The position numbers and the translations under genes were made by a program. Shown piece by piece: positions 7,626-16,182 of a stretch of 64,000 nt of DNA. This DNA is from Mycolicibacterium parafortuitum. Lineage in GTDB: Bacteria > Actinomycetota > Actinomycetes > Mycobacteriales > Mycobacteriaceae. The notes beneath the pieces were generated by a model. It was not told the origin of the DNA. It made no database searches and worked only from the letters and a program-made list of their open reading frames with translations. The DNA lies in NCBI RefSeq assembly GCF_002086815.1, contig NZ_MVID01000002.1:186001-250000 (forward strand). Direction: 5' to 3'. Each line of letters begins with the position of its first letter. The stretch's first letter is position 1.

Positions 7626-9872
7626 TTGTCTCAAGCCGTGGAGTCGGACCCCGAAGACCAGGGCAACGAGGCGCCCGAGATCACCTACGACGAACATCTG
7701 CACCCGGCGCGGCCCCGTTCGTTGCGGTTCCGGCCGCGCGTGCGCACGCCGTTCACCCGCCGGTCGGTGGCCAGGGACGGGACACCGACCGGGGACAATC
7801 CGGCCTACGTGTCGTGGCTGATCAGCCAGTCGATGCTGGCCGACGCCAACGAGATCAGCCAGCAGTTCTCCGGGCAGGGCTCGATGTGGCAGAACCCGTA
7901 CGCGACGCCGAGCGCGCGCGGCGCCGTGGAGACGGCGTCGGTGTGGTTCACCGCCTACCCACTGTCGTTGATCACCCGGTCCAACGAATCCTTCCTCAAG
8001 GCGATGGCCGACCCCGAGATGTGGAAGGCGTTCGCCGAGATCGGCATCGAGGCCATCCACACCGGACCGGTCAAGCGGGCCGGCGGCATCTCGGGCTGGG
8101 AGCTGACCCCGAGCGTCGACGGGCACTTCGACCGGATCAGCACACAGATCGACCCTGCGTTCGGCACCGAGGAGGAGTTCCGCCAGATGTGCGGAACCGC
8201 CAATTGGTACGGCGGCACCATCATCGACGACATCGTGCCCGGCCATACCGGTAAAGGCGCGGACTTCCGGCTCGCTGAGATGAAGTACGCCGACTACCCC
8301 GGCATCTATCACATGGTCGAGGTCGACCCCCGCGACTGGGAGCACCTGCCCGACGTCCCGCCGGGCGCCGACTCGGTCAACATCGACTCCGACACCGAGG
8401 ACTGGCTCGACAAGGCCGGCTACATCATCGGCAAGCTGCAGCGGGTCATCTTCTACGCCGAGGGCATCAAGGAGACCAACTGGAGCGTCACCCGGCCGGT
8501 TGTCGGGATCGACGGGGTCGAGCGGCGCTGGGTGTACCTGCACTACTTCAAGGACGGCCAGCCGTCGATCAACTGGCTCGACCCGTCGTTCGCCGGGATG
8601 CGACTGGTGATCGGCGACGCGCTGCACTCGCTGACCGATCTCGGCACCGGCGGCCTGCGTCTGGACGCCAACGGCTTCCTCGGCGCCGAGAAGACCGCGG
8701 CCGAGGAGAGCGCCGCGTGGTCTGAGGGCCATCCGCTCTCCGAGGCGGCGAACCATCTGATCGCGAGCATGGTCCGCAAGGTCGGCGGCTTCACGTTCCA
8801 GGAGCTCAACCTGACCATCGACGACATCCGCCAGATCGGCGAAGCCGGGGCGGACCTGTCGTACGACTTCATCACCCGCCCCGCGGTCCAGCACGCGCTG
8901 GCCGTCGCGGACACCGAGTTCCTCCGGCTGACGATGCGCACCACCCTCGAGCTCGGTATCGATCCGGCGTCGCTGGTCCACGCGCTGCAGAACCACGACG
9001 AACTCACCTACGAGCTGGTGCACTGGTCCAACGGGCACCGCGAGGACCTGTTCACCTACAAGGGCGAGGAGATCACCGGCGAGGTCCTCGGCGAGATCGT
9101 GCGCACCGATCTTCGGGAACGGCTCTCCGGTGACAACGCGCCGTACAACCTGGTCTTCACCACGAACGGAATAGCGTGCACGTCCGCGACGATCATCGCC
9201 GCGACGCTGGGGATCACCGCCCTCGACGACATCACCGAGCCGGAGCAGATCGACCGGGTCCGGCGGGCGCACCTGCTACTGGCGATGTTCAACGCGCTGC
9301 AGCCCGGCGTGTTCGCGCTTTCGGGGTGGGACGTGTGCGGCATGCTGACGCTGCCGCCCTCACAGATTCCCGAACTGCTCCGCGGCGGAGACACCCGCTG
9401 GATTCACCGCGCCGCGCACGACCTGATGGGCGTGAACCCCGACGCGACCCAGTCGCCGGCGGGAATGCCCAGGGGCCGAAGCCTTTACGGGTCCATCCCG
9501 GAGCAGCTCGCCGACGACACCAGTTTTCTGCGCCAGCTGCAGGCGATCCTGAAGGTCCGCTCGCACTACGGCATCGCCACCAGCCGCCAGATCGACATCC
9601 CGGAGGTGTCGCAGCGCGGGATGCTCGTGCTCGTCCACCAACTCGACACGGCCAACCAGTACCAGCTCACTGTGCTGAACTTCGCGAACGAAGACGTCAC
9701 CGGCACCGTACGGTCGGAGAAGCTGCCGCCGGGCAGCGAGGTGTCCGACATCTTCTCCGGCCGCCACCTCGCCACCGTCGATGACCTGCACAGCTTCAGT
9801 GTCGAACTGACCGCACACCAGGGCATGTCCCTGCTCGTGGACGCCCCCGCCGGGGACGACCAGCTCGACTGA
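7626..9872 (+). CDS. GH13 trehalose-synthase-like glucosyltransferase/amylase
   Basis: 748 residues. GH13 signatures in order: region [10 protein letters not shown] (about 200), region [11 protein letters not shown] with the Asp nucleophile (about 350), region III TFQELNL with the Glu acid/base (about 395) and region IV LQNHDEL (about 455). The C-terminal about 100 residues form a beta domain. Family members interconvert maltose and trehalose or transfer glucose. It is longer and clearly different in its motifs from the usual 600-residue TreS. The start is TTG 7626 behind a GAAGGCGGA ribosome site; a GTG four codons later is an alternative. It lies alone, convergent with the AEC transporter with 3 bp between stops. 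Confidence 0.82.
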   Translation: MSQAVESDPEDQGNEAPEITYDEHLHPARPRSLRFRPRVRTPFTRRSVARDGTPTGDNPAYVSWLISQSMLADANEISQQFSGQGSMWQNPYATPSARGAVETASVWFTAYPLSLITRSNESFLKAMADPEMWKAFAEIGIEAIHTGPVKRAGGISGWELTPSVDGHFDRISTQIDPAFGTEEEFRQMCGTANWYGGTIIDDIVPGHTGKGADFRLAEMKYADYPGIYHMVEVDPRDWEHLPDVPPGADSVNIDSDTEDWLDKAGYIIGKLQRVIFYAEGIKETNWSVTRPVVGIDGVERRWVYLHYFKDGQPSINWLDPSFAGMRLVIGDALHSLTDLGTGGLRLDANGFLGAEKTAAEESAAWSEGHPLSEAANHLIASMVRKVGGFTFQELNLTIDDIRQIGEAGADLSYDFITRPAVQHALAVADTEFLRLTMRTTLELGIDPASLVHALQNHDELTYELVHWSNGHREDLFTYKGEEITGEVLGEIVRTDLRERLSGDNAPYNLVFTTNGIACTSATIIAATLGITALDDITEPEQIDRVRRAHLLLAMFNALQPGVFALSGWDVCGMLTLPPSQIPELLRGGDTRWIHRAAHDLMGVNPDATQSPAGMPRGRSLYGSIPEQLADDTSFLRQLQAILKVRSHYGIATSRQIDIPEVSQRGMLVLVHQLDTANQYQLTVLNFANEDVTGTVRSEKLPPGSEVSDIFSGRHLATVDDLHSFSVELTAHQGMSLLVDAPAGDDQLD

Positions 9873-9875
9873 ACC

Positions 9876-10793
9876 TCACCCGGTGAGCAGCACGACGCCC
9901 AGCATCACCGGGACCGACAGCAGCGTGCTGACCAGCGTCGCGTCCCGCGCCAGGTTGTCGCCGCGCTGGTACAGCGCGGCGTAGGTGTTGATGTTCTGCG
10001 CCGACGGCAGTGCGGCCAGCACCGTCACCACCATCAGCTGGTGCTGGTCGGCGCCGAAGCCGAACCGGGCCAGCGAGTAGGCCAACGCCGGCATCACCAC
10101 GAGTTTGCACACCACCGCCGCACCGAGTTGGCGTCGGTCCGTACGTTCGGTAGGCGTGCCGCGGGCGGTCAGCGAGATCCCGAAGGCCAGCAGCACCGTC
10201 GGGACCGCGAGCGCGGCCAGCAGTTCCATCGGGTCGCGCAACACCTGCGGAATCCCGATATCGGTGCTTGCGAGTACCAGACCGACCGCGCTGGCCGCGA
10301 TGATCGGGTTGGTGATCAGTGCGAGGAGCCGGCGACCGACCGAAAGATGTTGCCCCGCCTCGGAGTCCAGCAACCCGACACTCACGGGTACCAGGACCAG
10401 CACCTGGAACAGGATCAGCGCCGATACTTCGGTGGTACTGCCCAGCACGTAGGCGCTGATCGGGATCCCGAGGTTGCCCGCGTTGACGTACGACGCCAGC
10501 ATCGCCCCGATCGTGGCCTCCCCCGTCGGCCGGCGGGTCAGCTTGGCGAGGACGAAGTACGCCCCGTACACGGTGACCGCGGCGATTGCGGAGACGAGCA
10601 GCGTCAGCGAGAACACCTGCTCGGGGTGCGCGTCGGCCAGGCTGATCAGCAGCAGCGCGGGCACCCCGATATGGAAGGCCGTGCGGTTGAGGACCATCCT
10701 CGCGTTCTCGCCGAGCACTCCGCGCCAGCCCGCGATCACACCGACGAGGATGACGACGATGATGACCGTGAAGGCCTGCAGGACCGCGAGCAC
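9876..10793 (-). CDS. AEC-family (auxin efflux carrier type) transporter
   Basis: 305 residues with about ten hydrophobic segments spread over the whole length. The family signatures are the discontinuous first helix region NRTAFHIGVPALLL and the YVNAGNLGIPIS motif around residue 110. These are 10-TM secondary carriers of small organic anions such as malate or other carboxylates; the substrate here is unknown. It converges on the GH13 gene with 3 bp between stop codons and has a 400-bp non-coding region upstream. Confidence 0.87.
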   Translation of the reverse strand: MLAVLQAFTVIIVVILVGVIAGWRGVLGENARMVLNRTAFHIGVPALLLISLADAHPEQVFSLTLLVSAIAAVTVYGAYFVLAKLTRRPTGEATIGAMLASYVNAGNLGIPISAYVLGSTTEVSALILFQVLVLVPVSVGLLDSEAGQHLSVGRRLLALITNPIIAASAVGLVLASTDIGIPQVLRDPMELLAALAVPTVLLAFGISLTARGTPTERTDRRQLGAAVVCKLVVMPALAYSLARFGFGADQHQLMVVTVLAALPSAQNINTYAALYQRGDNLARDATLVSTLLSVPVMLGVVLLTG

Positions 10794-11199
10794 GCTATCC
10801 GCCTCTCAGTCATCCGGCCGTGTCGGGTGACGAGGTTATCGGGGTCGCCGGCGGCCGGCGAGACGGACGTACACCGAGTTGCCAGACATCCTGCCCGCGC
10901 TCCCCGGCAGGCAACGACACGTCGATCCCGGGGCAAAGAGGCGCGGCCGCCGCGCGATTCCGGAGCGGCATTGCCCGACCCGGACAACACGCCGGGAACG
11001 CCTGCCAGATCACGTACCAACACAGCAGCTGGATGTTTGCTGAAAAATCGGCTGTCGTCGATTTCGGCCCAGATTGCGCATGATCACAGTAACGAAACGA
11101 ATTCCGCGCCGATTTAACCTTTTGCTCGCCGCGCTCGCTGGGATGCGATTGAATGGTCTACGACGACGGGGGCAATCAAGGCTGTATTGAAGGGAACCC
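10794..11199. other. Intergenic region, no gene seen
   Basis: About 400 bp between the divergent AEC transporter and DUF4185 genes. The open frames here are short, lack a ribosome site and have no recognisable product. The part from about 11020 to 11110 is noticeably more A/T-rich than its surroundings and is the likely promoter of the exported protein at 11200. No hairpin or known operator was recognised. Confidence 0.5.
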
Positions 11200-13347
11200 A
11201 TGAGTGCGGCAACGTACGTCGGTCGGGTCGGCGCCTTAGCCGTCGCGCTGGGCGTCGGATCAGCGATATTTGCAGGACAAGGCGTGGCGATGGCCGACGA
11301 AGGGTCGTCGGCGTCGGCGAAACCCGCCGCCTCGGCGACCACCCCGAAGGACACGTCGGGCGGCACGGACGGCGCGGACACCGGTGGCACGAAGAACGCC
11401 ACGGACCGCCCCGCCGCGGATGACTCAGATGACGCGGACGACTCAGATGACGACGCCGCGGCCGAGGACACCGCCGGCGCTGCGGATGACGCCGAGCCCG
11501 AGGACGACGACTCCGTTCCGGCCGACGATCCCGACACCGAGTCCACCCCCGAGTCCACCCCCGAGTCGGACCCCGACCCCGACACCGAGCCGGAGCCCGT
11601 TGCCGCTGACGATCCCGCGCCGCGCACCTCGGCCAAGCCGACCGGCACCCGCCCGCGGGCGACGGAGACGACGGCTGCCCCGGTGGCCGAGCCCGACGCG
11701 CCGGCGCCGGTAGACGGCACGAGCGGCGGCGGGCACACCGCAACGGTCGATCCGCCCGCACCGCCGGCCACGGCGACCGCAGCCGATGACTCAGGTGACG
11801 ACACCGCGGCCGCCACCGGGGACCCGCAGGCGTCGCAGCAGGAGGCCGCGACCATCACCGTGTCCGCCGCGACCGTGGCGGGCACCAGCGAGGTTCAGGC
11901 GGTGGCGAAGAAGCCCAACCTGATCACCGCGGTCGTCAACGTCGTCAACAGCATGCTGGACTGGGCCAAGCAGAAGGCCGCGGCACAGCCCGGCGACGCC
12001 CCGCAGCCGCCGTTCCTGTGGGCGCTGATGGCGTTCGCCCGCCGCGAGCTCGACACTCTGTTCGCCGCGCGGACGACGAACTCTCCGCGCGACGCGTCGG
12101 TCCCCTCGACCAGCCTCGCGGTGTCCGAAGCGGCCAACGCAGCCGCCGCACCGGTCCCGTCGTACTCACCGTGGCTCAACCCTCAGGTCAGTGAATCGAC
12201 ACGCTTCATCAGCTGGGTGACCGGAGCCAGGGTCTACCCCGGTGACCCGCTGCTGGCCAACACCCTCGGCCGGTTCGGCGTGTACGGCACCGACGTCGGC
12301 ACGATGTGGGACAACGGCATCGCCGACGATCCGTCGACCCCGTGGAACGAGAACCAGATCCTGATCGCCGTCGGCGACACGTTCGGCGCCGCCGGTATGT
12401 CCGGCCGCCATCTCTACAACACACTGTTCCGCAGCGGCGACACCGACCTGTCCGACGGTATGACCATCCCTAACGGAGAGTGGTTCAACGGCAACATGTT
12501 CGGCGGCGCTCCGCTCGAATCGCCTACCCAGGCCCGGCCGATCATCAACCGGCCGTGGTGGGCACCGGGGTCGGTGACACTGATCCCGACCGCGGGTGTG
12601 TCCGTGCCGACCGAGGTCACCGAGGCGACCCCGTACGGCGCCATCCAATACGTCAGCTTCATGTCCGTCACCAGATGGGGCTCGTCGGGACGGTGGACCA
12701 CCAACTACTCGGCGACGGCCTACTCGACCGACAACGGCGAGAACTTCACCGTCGCCCCGGAAAGCGTGCGCTACAACTCGTTCCTGAGTGGTAACCGCAA
12801 CTTCCAGCAGTCCGCGTACGTCAAGGGCGACGACGGTTACGTCTACGTCTACGGCACCCCGAACGGTCGCCAGGGCGCGGCCTACCTCGCCCGTGTCAAG
12901 CAGGACGACATCCTCGACGTCTCCAAGTACGAGTACTACAAGAAGGCGTCCTCGGGGTGGTTCGGCTCCAGTCCCGCGCGGTGGGTCGCGGGCAGCCCGT
13001 CCTCCGCGTCGGCGATCATCGGCAAGTCCGGCGGCCTGTTCGGCTTCCTGAAGCCGGGCTACACCGTGAGCGAGATGTCGGTGCAGTACAACGAATACCT
13101 GCAGAAGTACATCGTGCTCTACGGCGATCAGGCCAACCGGATCGTGATGCGCACGTCGGACACCCCGGAGGGTGGCTGGTCGGATGCGATCGTGCTGATG
13201 AACCAGCAGCCCGGCGGGATCTACGCCCCGATGGCACACCCGTGGTCGCCGTCCACCCTGGGAACCGGTTCGGATCTGTACTGGAACCTGTCCCTGTGGT
13301 CGGAGTACAACATCATGCTGATGAAGACCGACCTGACCAAGATCTGA
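11200..13347 (+). CDS. Exported DUF4185-domain protein with acidic low-complexity region
   Basis: 715 residues. Residues 1-31 form a signal peptide (GRVGALAVALGVGSAIFAGQ, likely cut after AMA). Residues about 35-220 are a disordered Ser/Thr/Pro/Asp/Glu-rich stretch with repeated DDSDDADDSDDD and ESTPESTPES blocks. From about 330 to the end is the DUF4185 domain (WVTGARVYPGDPL, GVYGTDVGTMWD, GDTFG, WFNGNMF, WWAPGS), a beta-propeller-like fold typical of mycobacterial cell-surface proteins. It is preceded by AAGGGAAC 6 bp before the ATG. The function of the domain is not established. The Asp/Glu tract could bind cations or act as a spacer across the envelope; this is inference. Confidence 0.85.
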   Translation: MSAATYVGRVGALAVALGVGSAIFAGQGVAMADEGSSASAKPAASATTPKDTSGGTDGADTGGTKNATDRPAADDSDDADDSDDDAAAEDTAGAADDAEPEDDDSVPADDPDTESTPESTPESDPDPDTEPEPVAADDPAPRTSAKPTGTRPRATETTAAPVAEPDAPAPVDGTSGGGHTATVDPPAPPATATAADDSGDDTAAATGDPQASQQEAATITVSAATVAGTSEVQAVAKKPNLITAVVNVVNSMLDWAKQKAAAQPGDAPQPPFLWALMAFARRELDTLFAARTTNSPRDASVPSTSLAVSEAANAAAAPVPSYSPWLNPQVSESTRFISWVTGARVYPGDPLLANTLGRFGVYGTDVGTMWDNGIADDPSTPWNENQILIAVGDTFGAAGMSGRHLYNTLFRSGDTDLSDGMTIPNGEWFNGNMFGGAPLESPTQARPIINRPWWAPGSVTLIPTAGVSVPTEVTEATPYGAIQYVSFMSVTRWGSSGRWTTNYSATAYSTDNGENFTVAPESVRYNSFLSGNRNFQQSAYVKGDDGYVYVYGTPNGRQGAAYLARVKQDDILDVSKYEYYKKASSGWFGSSPARWVAGSPSSASAIIGKSGGLFGFLKPGYTVSEMSVQYNEYLQKYIVLYGDQANRIVMRTSDTPEGGWSDAIVLMNQQPGGIYAPMAHPWSPSTLGTGSDLYWNLSLWSEYNIMLMKTDLTKI

Positions 13348-13359
13348 CGGCCGGAATCC

Positions 13360-14238
13360 TCAGTCCGCGAACGAGATCGATGTCGTCGAGCATCCGGTGA
13401 CGGGCCGGTCCGGGAACGTCGCCGGGTCGGCATCGGCGATGACCATGTCTCGGTAGAAGGCCCTGGTGGCGTCGGCGGAGCATTCGAAGTTCGCGTTGAG
13501 AACCTCGAAGCTGCCCGGATCCGCACCGTCGATGGTCCTGCCCATCCAGTAGACCCGCGCGTCGTCGACGGCATACGGCCCCTTCACCGTGCGGAAGCTC
13601 GCCGGATCGGCGTCGGCGATCTGCGCGTCGAAAAAGAAGATCCGGTCGTCGTCCCGGGTGTAGGCGCCGTCGAGGACGCGGAACGTGGCCGGCGCGGCGC
13701 CGGCGATCACGTTGTCGTTGACGAACACCTCGCGGCTGTCCATCGCGTACAGGTATTGGTCCGTATCCGAGATGATCACGAAATTGGTTGGGTCCTCGGA
13801 CAATACGGTGCCGTCGCTCCAATACACGTTGACCCTGTCGCGCGCCAGCTCCCCGGGCAGCATCTCGAAGTGGTCCGGATCGGTGCTGATCGGCTGGTCA
13901 TGCTGGTACACCCGGTCCCGGTCGCGGGACAGCCCGGGACGCTCGAGCAGCCGGAACGAGTCCGCGAGCGCACCCTGCAACGGATGTCCGTTGATGAACA
14001 CGCGCTCGCGATCTTTGCCGTAGGTCCGGTCGAATGCCTCGAAGGTCGGCGCGTCCGCATCCTCGACTCGGAATGCCTTGCCGGGAAAAGGATTCAGATA
14101 GTAGACCGCGTCACCTCGGACGTGGTAGCCGGGGTCGTCGGTCAGCGAGCTCGGCTCGTCGGTGCCGGCGCATCCCGCCGACAGCGCGACGGCCACGCCG
14201 AACAGCGCAGCGACGGCTGTGGCCACAAGTCTGCGCAT
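13360..14238 (-). CDS. DKNYY-repeat lipoprotein
   Basis: The start chosen is the ATG giving MRRLVATAV, because it yields a proper lipoprotein signal with lipobox LSAGC (Cys about 22); 11 further codons upstream are open but would spoil it. The mature protein (about 270 residues) is made of repeated DKNYY-type units, each with D-R-x-(V/I)-(Y/F) followed by I-x-x-A-D-P-x-(S/T)-F, seen at least six times (for example RVYWMGRTIDGADPGSF). Such proteins are anchored outside the membrane; their function is unknown. It converges on the DUF4185 gene (12 bp apart) and has a divergent relation with nothing upstream; the dipeptidase gene follows the same direction. Confidence 0.8.
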   Translation of the reverse strand: MRRLVATAVAALFGVAVALSAGCAGTDEPSSLTDDPGYHVRGDAVYYLNPFPGKAFRVEDADAPTFEAFDRTYGKDRERVFINGHPLQGALADSFRLLERPGLSRDRDRVYQHDQPISTDPDHFEMLPGELARDRVNVYWSDGTVLSEDPTNFVIISDTDQYLYAMDSREVFVNDNVIAGAAPATFRVLDGAYTRDDDRIFFFDAQIADADPASFRTVKGPYAVDDARVYWMGRTIDGADPGSFEVLNANFECSADATRAFYRDMVIADADPATFPDRPVTGCSTTSISFAD

Positions 14239-14254
14239 AGCACCATCGAAGCAT

Positions 14255-14920
14255 CTAGACGACCGGGACATCGACTATCGGGTGATCGATTCCGGCGCCT
14301 GGCCCGTCGAAATGCCACCATTCACCGTCATAGACGGTGAATCCGCCCGCGATCATCGCCTCGCGCAGCCGCGCCCGGTTGGCCTGCGCGGCGGCACTGA
14401 CCCCGTCGGTCGCGTACGCGTGGCTGCGCGCGGTGAAGTCGTCGAAGCCGGTACCCATGTCGACCAGCCCTCGCGCGTCGGCGAGCGTCACGTCCACGGA
14501 GCGGGCTGCGACGTGGCTGCGGGCATACAGTCCGGGCCGGGCCACCCAGGCCGGGTTGGGTACCGCCTCGAACATCCGCACCTGCACCCGGTGTGGCCGG
14601 TAGCAGTCCCAGAAGACCAGCCGTTCCCCGCCGGCACGCAGCCGATTCGCGGCCGTTACCAGTCCCGGCACCAGCGATTGGTGGACCAGGCAACGCGCCC
14701 CGGCCGGATAGAGCTGGATCCCGACGAAGTTGTTCGTCGTCGCGTAGCGCAGGTCGATCACCGCGTCCGGTACCACACTGCGCACGTCGACGAAACCGGC
14801 TGCGCGCGCGGCCTCCGACACCGGCGGGACCGGCGCCGCCGAGCCCGTCGCGGAGGTGCCCACCGCGGCGACGGTGGCCAACACTCCAATGATCAAGTAG
14901 CGCAGCGAGAGAACGCTCAT
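14255..14920 (-). CDS. Exported D-Ala-D-Ala dipeptidase (VanX/M15D family)
   Basis: 221 residues from ATG 14920 (MSVLSLRYLIIG), chosen because it begins a signal peptide; the frame is open 54 codons further but would run through the divergent xdhC start. Mature protein motifs: DLRYATTNNFVG near the N-terminus, WDCYRPHRVQ, then the zinc site SHVAARSVDVTL (His and Asp ligands) and GEWWHFD (catalytic Glu and third His). Family members hydrolyse D-Ala-D-Ala-type dipeptides during peptidoglycan turnover. It ends 16 bp before the DKNYY lipoprotein start, so the two are probably one operon. Confidence 0.88.
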   Translation of the reverse strand: MSVLSLRYLIIGVLATVAAVGTSATGSAAPVPPVSEAARAAGFVDVRSVVPDAVIDLRYATTNNFVGIQLYPAGARCLVHQSLVPGLVTAANRLRAGGERLVFWDCYRPHRVQVRMFEAVPNPAWVARPGLYARSHVAARSVDVTLADARGLVDMGTGFDDFTARSHAYATDGVSAAAQANRARLREAMIAGGFTVYDGEWWHFDGPGAGIDHPIVDVPVV

Positions 14921-14948
14921 GGGTTCAGCGTAGGCATACACTGCGCAC

Positions 14949-16088
14949 GTGCGCGACATCCTCGACGAGTTGCTGGCGGTATGGCAGGCAGACGGCACCG
15001 CCGGACTCTCGACCGTCGTGCGGACCATGAAGTCGGCCCCGCGCCCGCCGGGAGCGGCGATGGTGGTGTCCCCCGAGGGCACCGTCGCCGGATCGGTGTC
15101 CGGCGGCTGCGTCGAGGGTGCCGTCTACGAGACCGCCACCGAAGTGATCACGGGCGGGCACCCGGAGCTGCAGCGTTACGGCGTCAGCGACGACGACGCG
15201 TTCTCGGTCGGGCTGACCTGCGGTGGCATCATCGACATCTTCACAGAGCCCGTCTCGCGCAATACGTTTCCGCAACTGCAAGCCGTCGCCGACGACATCG
15301 CGGCCCACCGCGCCGTGGCCGTCGCGACGGTCATCGCGCACCCCGACCCGCAGCGGGTGGGCCGTCGGCTGATCGTCAGGAAGGACGACCGCGAGGGCTC
15401 GCTGGGCTCGGCGCGCGCGGACGACGCGGTCGCCGACGACGCCCGCGGCCTGTTGCTGGCAGGGCGGACCGCCGTGCTGACCTACGGGCCGGACGGCCAG
15501 CGTCAGGACGCCGGCATGGAGGTGTTCGTGTCCAGCTTCGCGCCGCGGCCGCGGATGCTGGTGTTCGGCGCCATCGACTTCGCCGCCGCGCTGGCGCAGC
15601 AAGGCGCTTTCCTCGGCTACCGGGTCACCGTGTGCGACGCGAGGCCGGTGTTCGCCACTCCCGCACGCTTCCCCGCCGCCGAGGAGGTGGTCGTCGACTG
15701 GCCGCACCGCTACCTCGCCGCTCAGGCCGAACAAGGCAACATCGACGGCCGCACGGCCATCTGCGTACTGACCCACGATCCGAAGTTCGACGTACCGGTC
15801 CTCGAGGTGGCGTTGCGCCTGTCGGGGGCGAACCAGCCCGGCTACATCGGCGTGATGGGGTCGCGGCGCACGCACGATGACCGGATGACGCGTCTGCGCG
15901 AGGCCGGCCTGACCGAGACCGAGCTGAGCCGGCTGGCCAGCCCGATCGGACTCGACCTCGGTGCCAGGACGCCCGAGGAGACCGCGGTGTCCATCGCGGC
16001 GGAGATCATCGCGCGCCGCTGGGGCGGACGCGGACGCCCGCTGACGGAGACGGACGGACGCATCCACCACGAGACCGAAAGCGTCTGA
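14949..16088 (+). CDS. XdhC/CoxI-family molybdenum-cofactor maturation factor
   Basis: 379 residues from a GTG start. The N-terminal XdhC_CoxI domain (about 10-85) contains VSGGCVEGAV; a C-terminal Rossmann-like domain (about 195-345) has VFGAIDFAAALAQQGAFLGY and IGVMGSRRTHDDR. These proteins bind the molybdopterin cofactor and insert its sulfurated form into xanthine-dehydrogenase-family enzymes. It precedes a complete set of molybdenum-hydroxylase subunit genes in the same direction with a 94-bp gap, so it is the dedicated maturation protein for that enzyme. Confidence 0.9.
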   Translation: MRDILDELLAVWQADGTAGLSTVVRTMKSAPRPPGAAMVVSPEGTVAGSVSGGCVEGAVYETATEVITGGHPELQRYGVSDDDAFSVGLTCGGIIDIFTEPVSRNTFPQLQAVADDIAAHRAVAVATVIAHPDPQRVGRRLIVRKDDREGSLGSARADDAVADDARGLLLAGRTAVLTYGPDGQRQDAGMEVFVSSFAPRPRMLVFGAIDFAAALAQQGAFLGYRVTVCDARPVFATPARFPAAEEVVVDWPHRYLAAQAEQGNIDGRTAICVLTHDPKFDVPVLEVALRLSGANQPGYIGVMGSRRTHDDRMTRLREAGLTETELSRLASPIGLDLGARTPEETAVSIAAEIIARRWGGRGRPLTETDGRIHHETESV

Positions 16089-16128
16089 ACCGTGGTGCCA
16101 CCAACCGTGAGACACGAGTGGTGGAAAT

Positions 16129-16158
16129 GTCGCTCTCCAATGCGATAACGTCACTCTC
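16129..16158. promoter_or_regulatory. Direct repeat upstream of the molybdenum hydroxylase operon
   Basis: GTCGCTCTC (16129-16137) and GTCACTCTC (16150-16158) are near-identical 9-mers with a 21-bp period, two helical turns, in the short gap between xdhC and the large-subunit gene. The placement suits a regulator site or promoter element; there is no match to a known operator. Confidence 0.3.
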
Positions 16159-16182
16159 TACAGCCCCAGGAGAGTGATCCAC

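Noticed and set aside
10820..11083. 87-codon frame in the gap before the DUF4185 gene
   Set aside because: No ribosome site, no similarity to a known family, and overlapping frames of equal quality on the other strand.
11010..11885. 291-codon Ser/Gly/Ala-rich frame opposite the DUF4185 gene
   Set aside because: Antisense of the acidic repeat tract; its repeats mirror those of the real gene and it has no start signals.
14921..15082. Extended start of the VanX-like dipeptidase
   Set aside because: It would overlap the divergent xdhC gene and precede the signal peptide by 54 residues.
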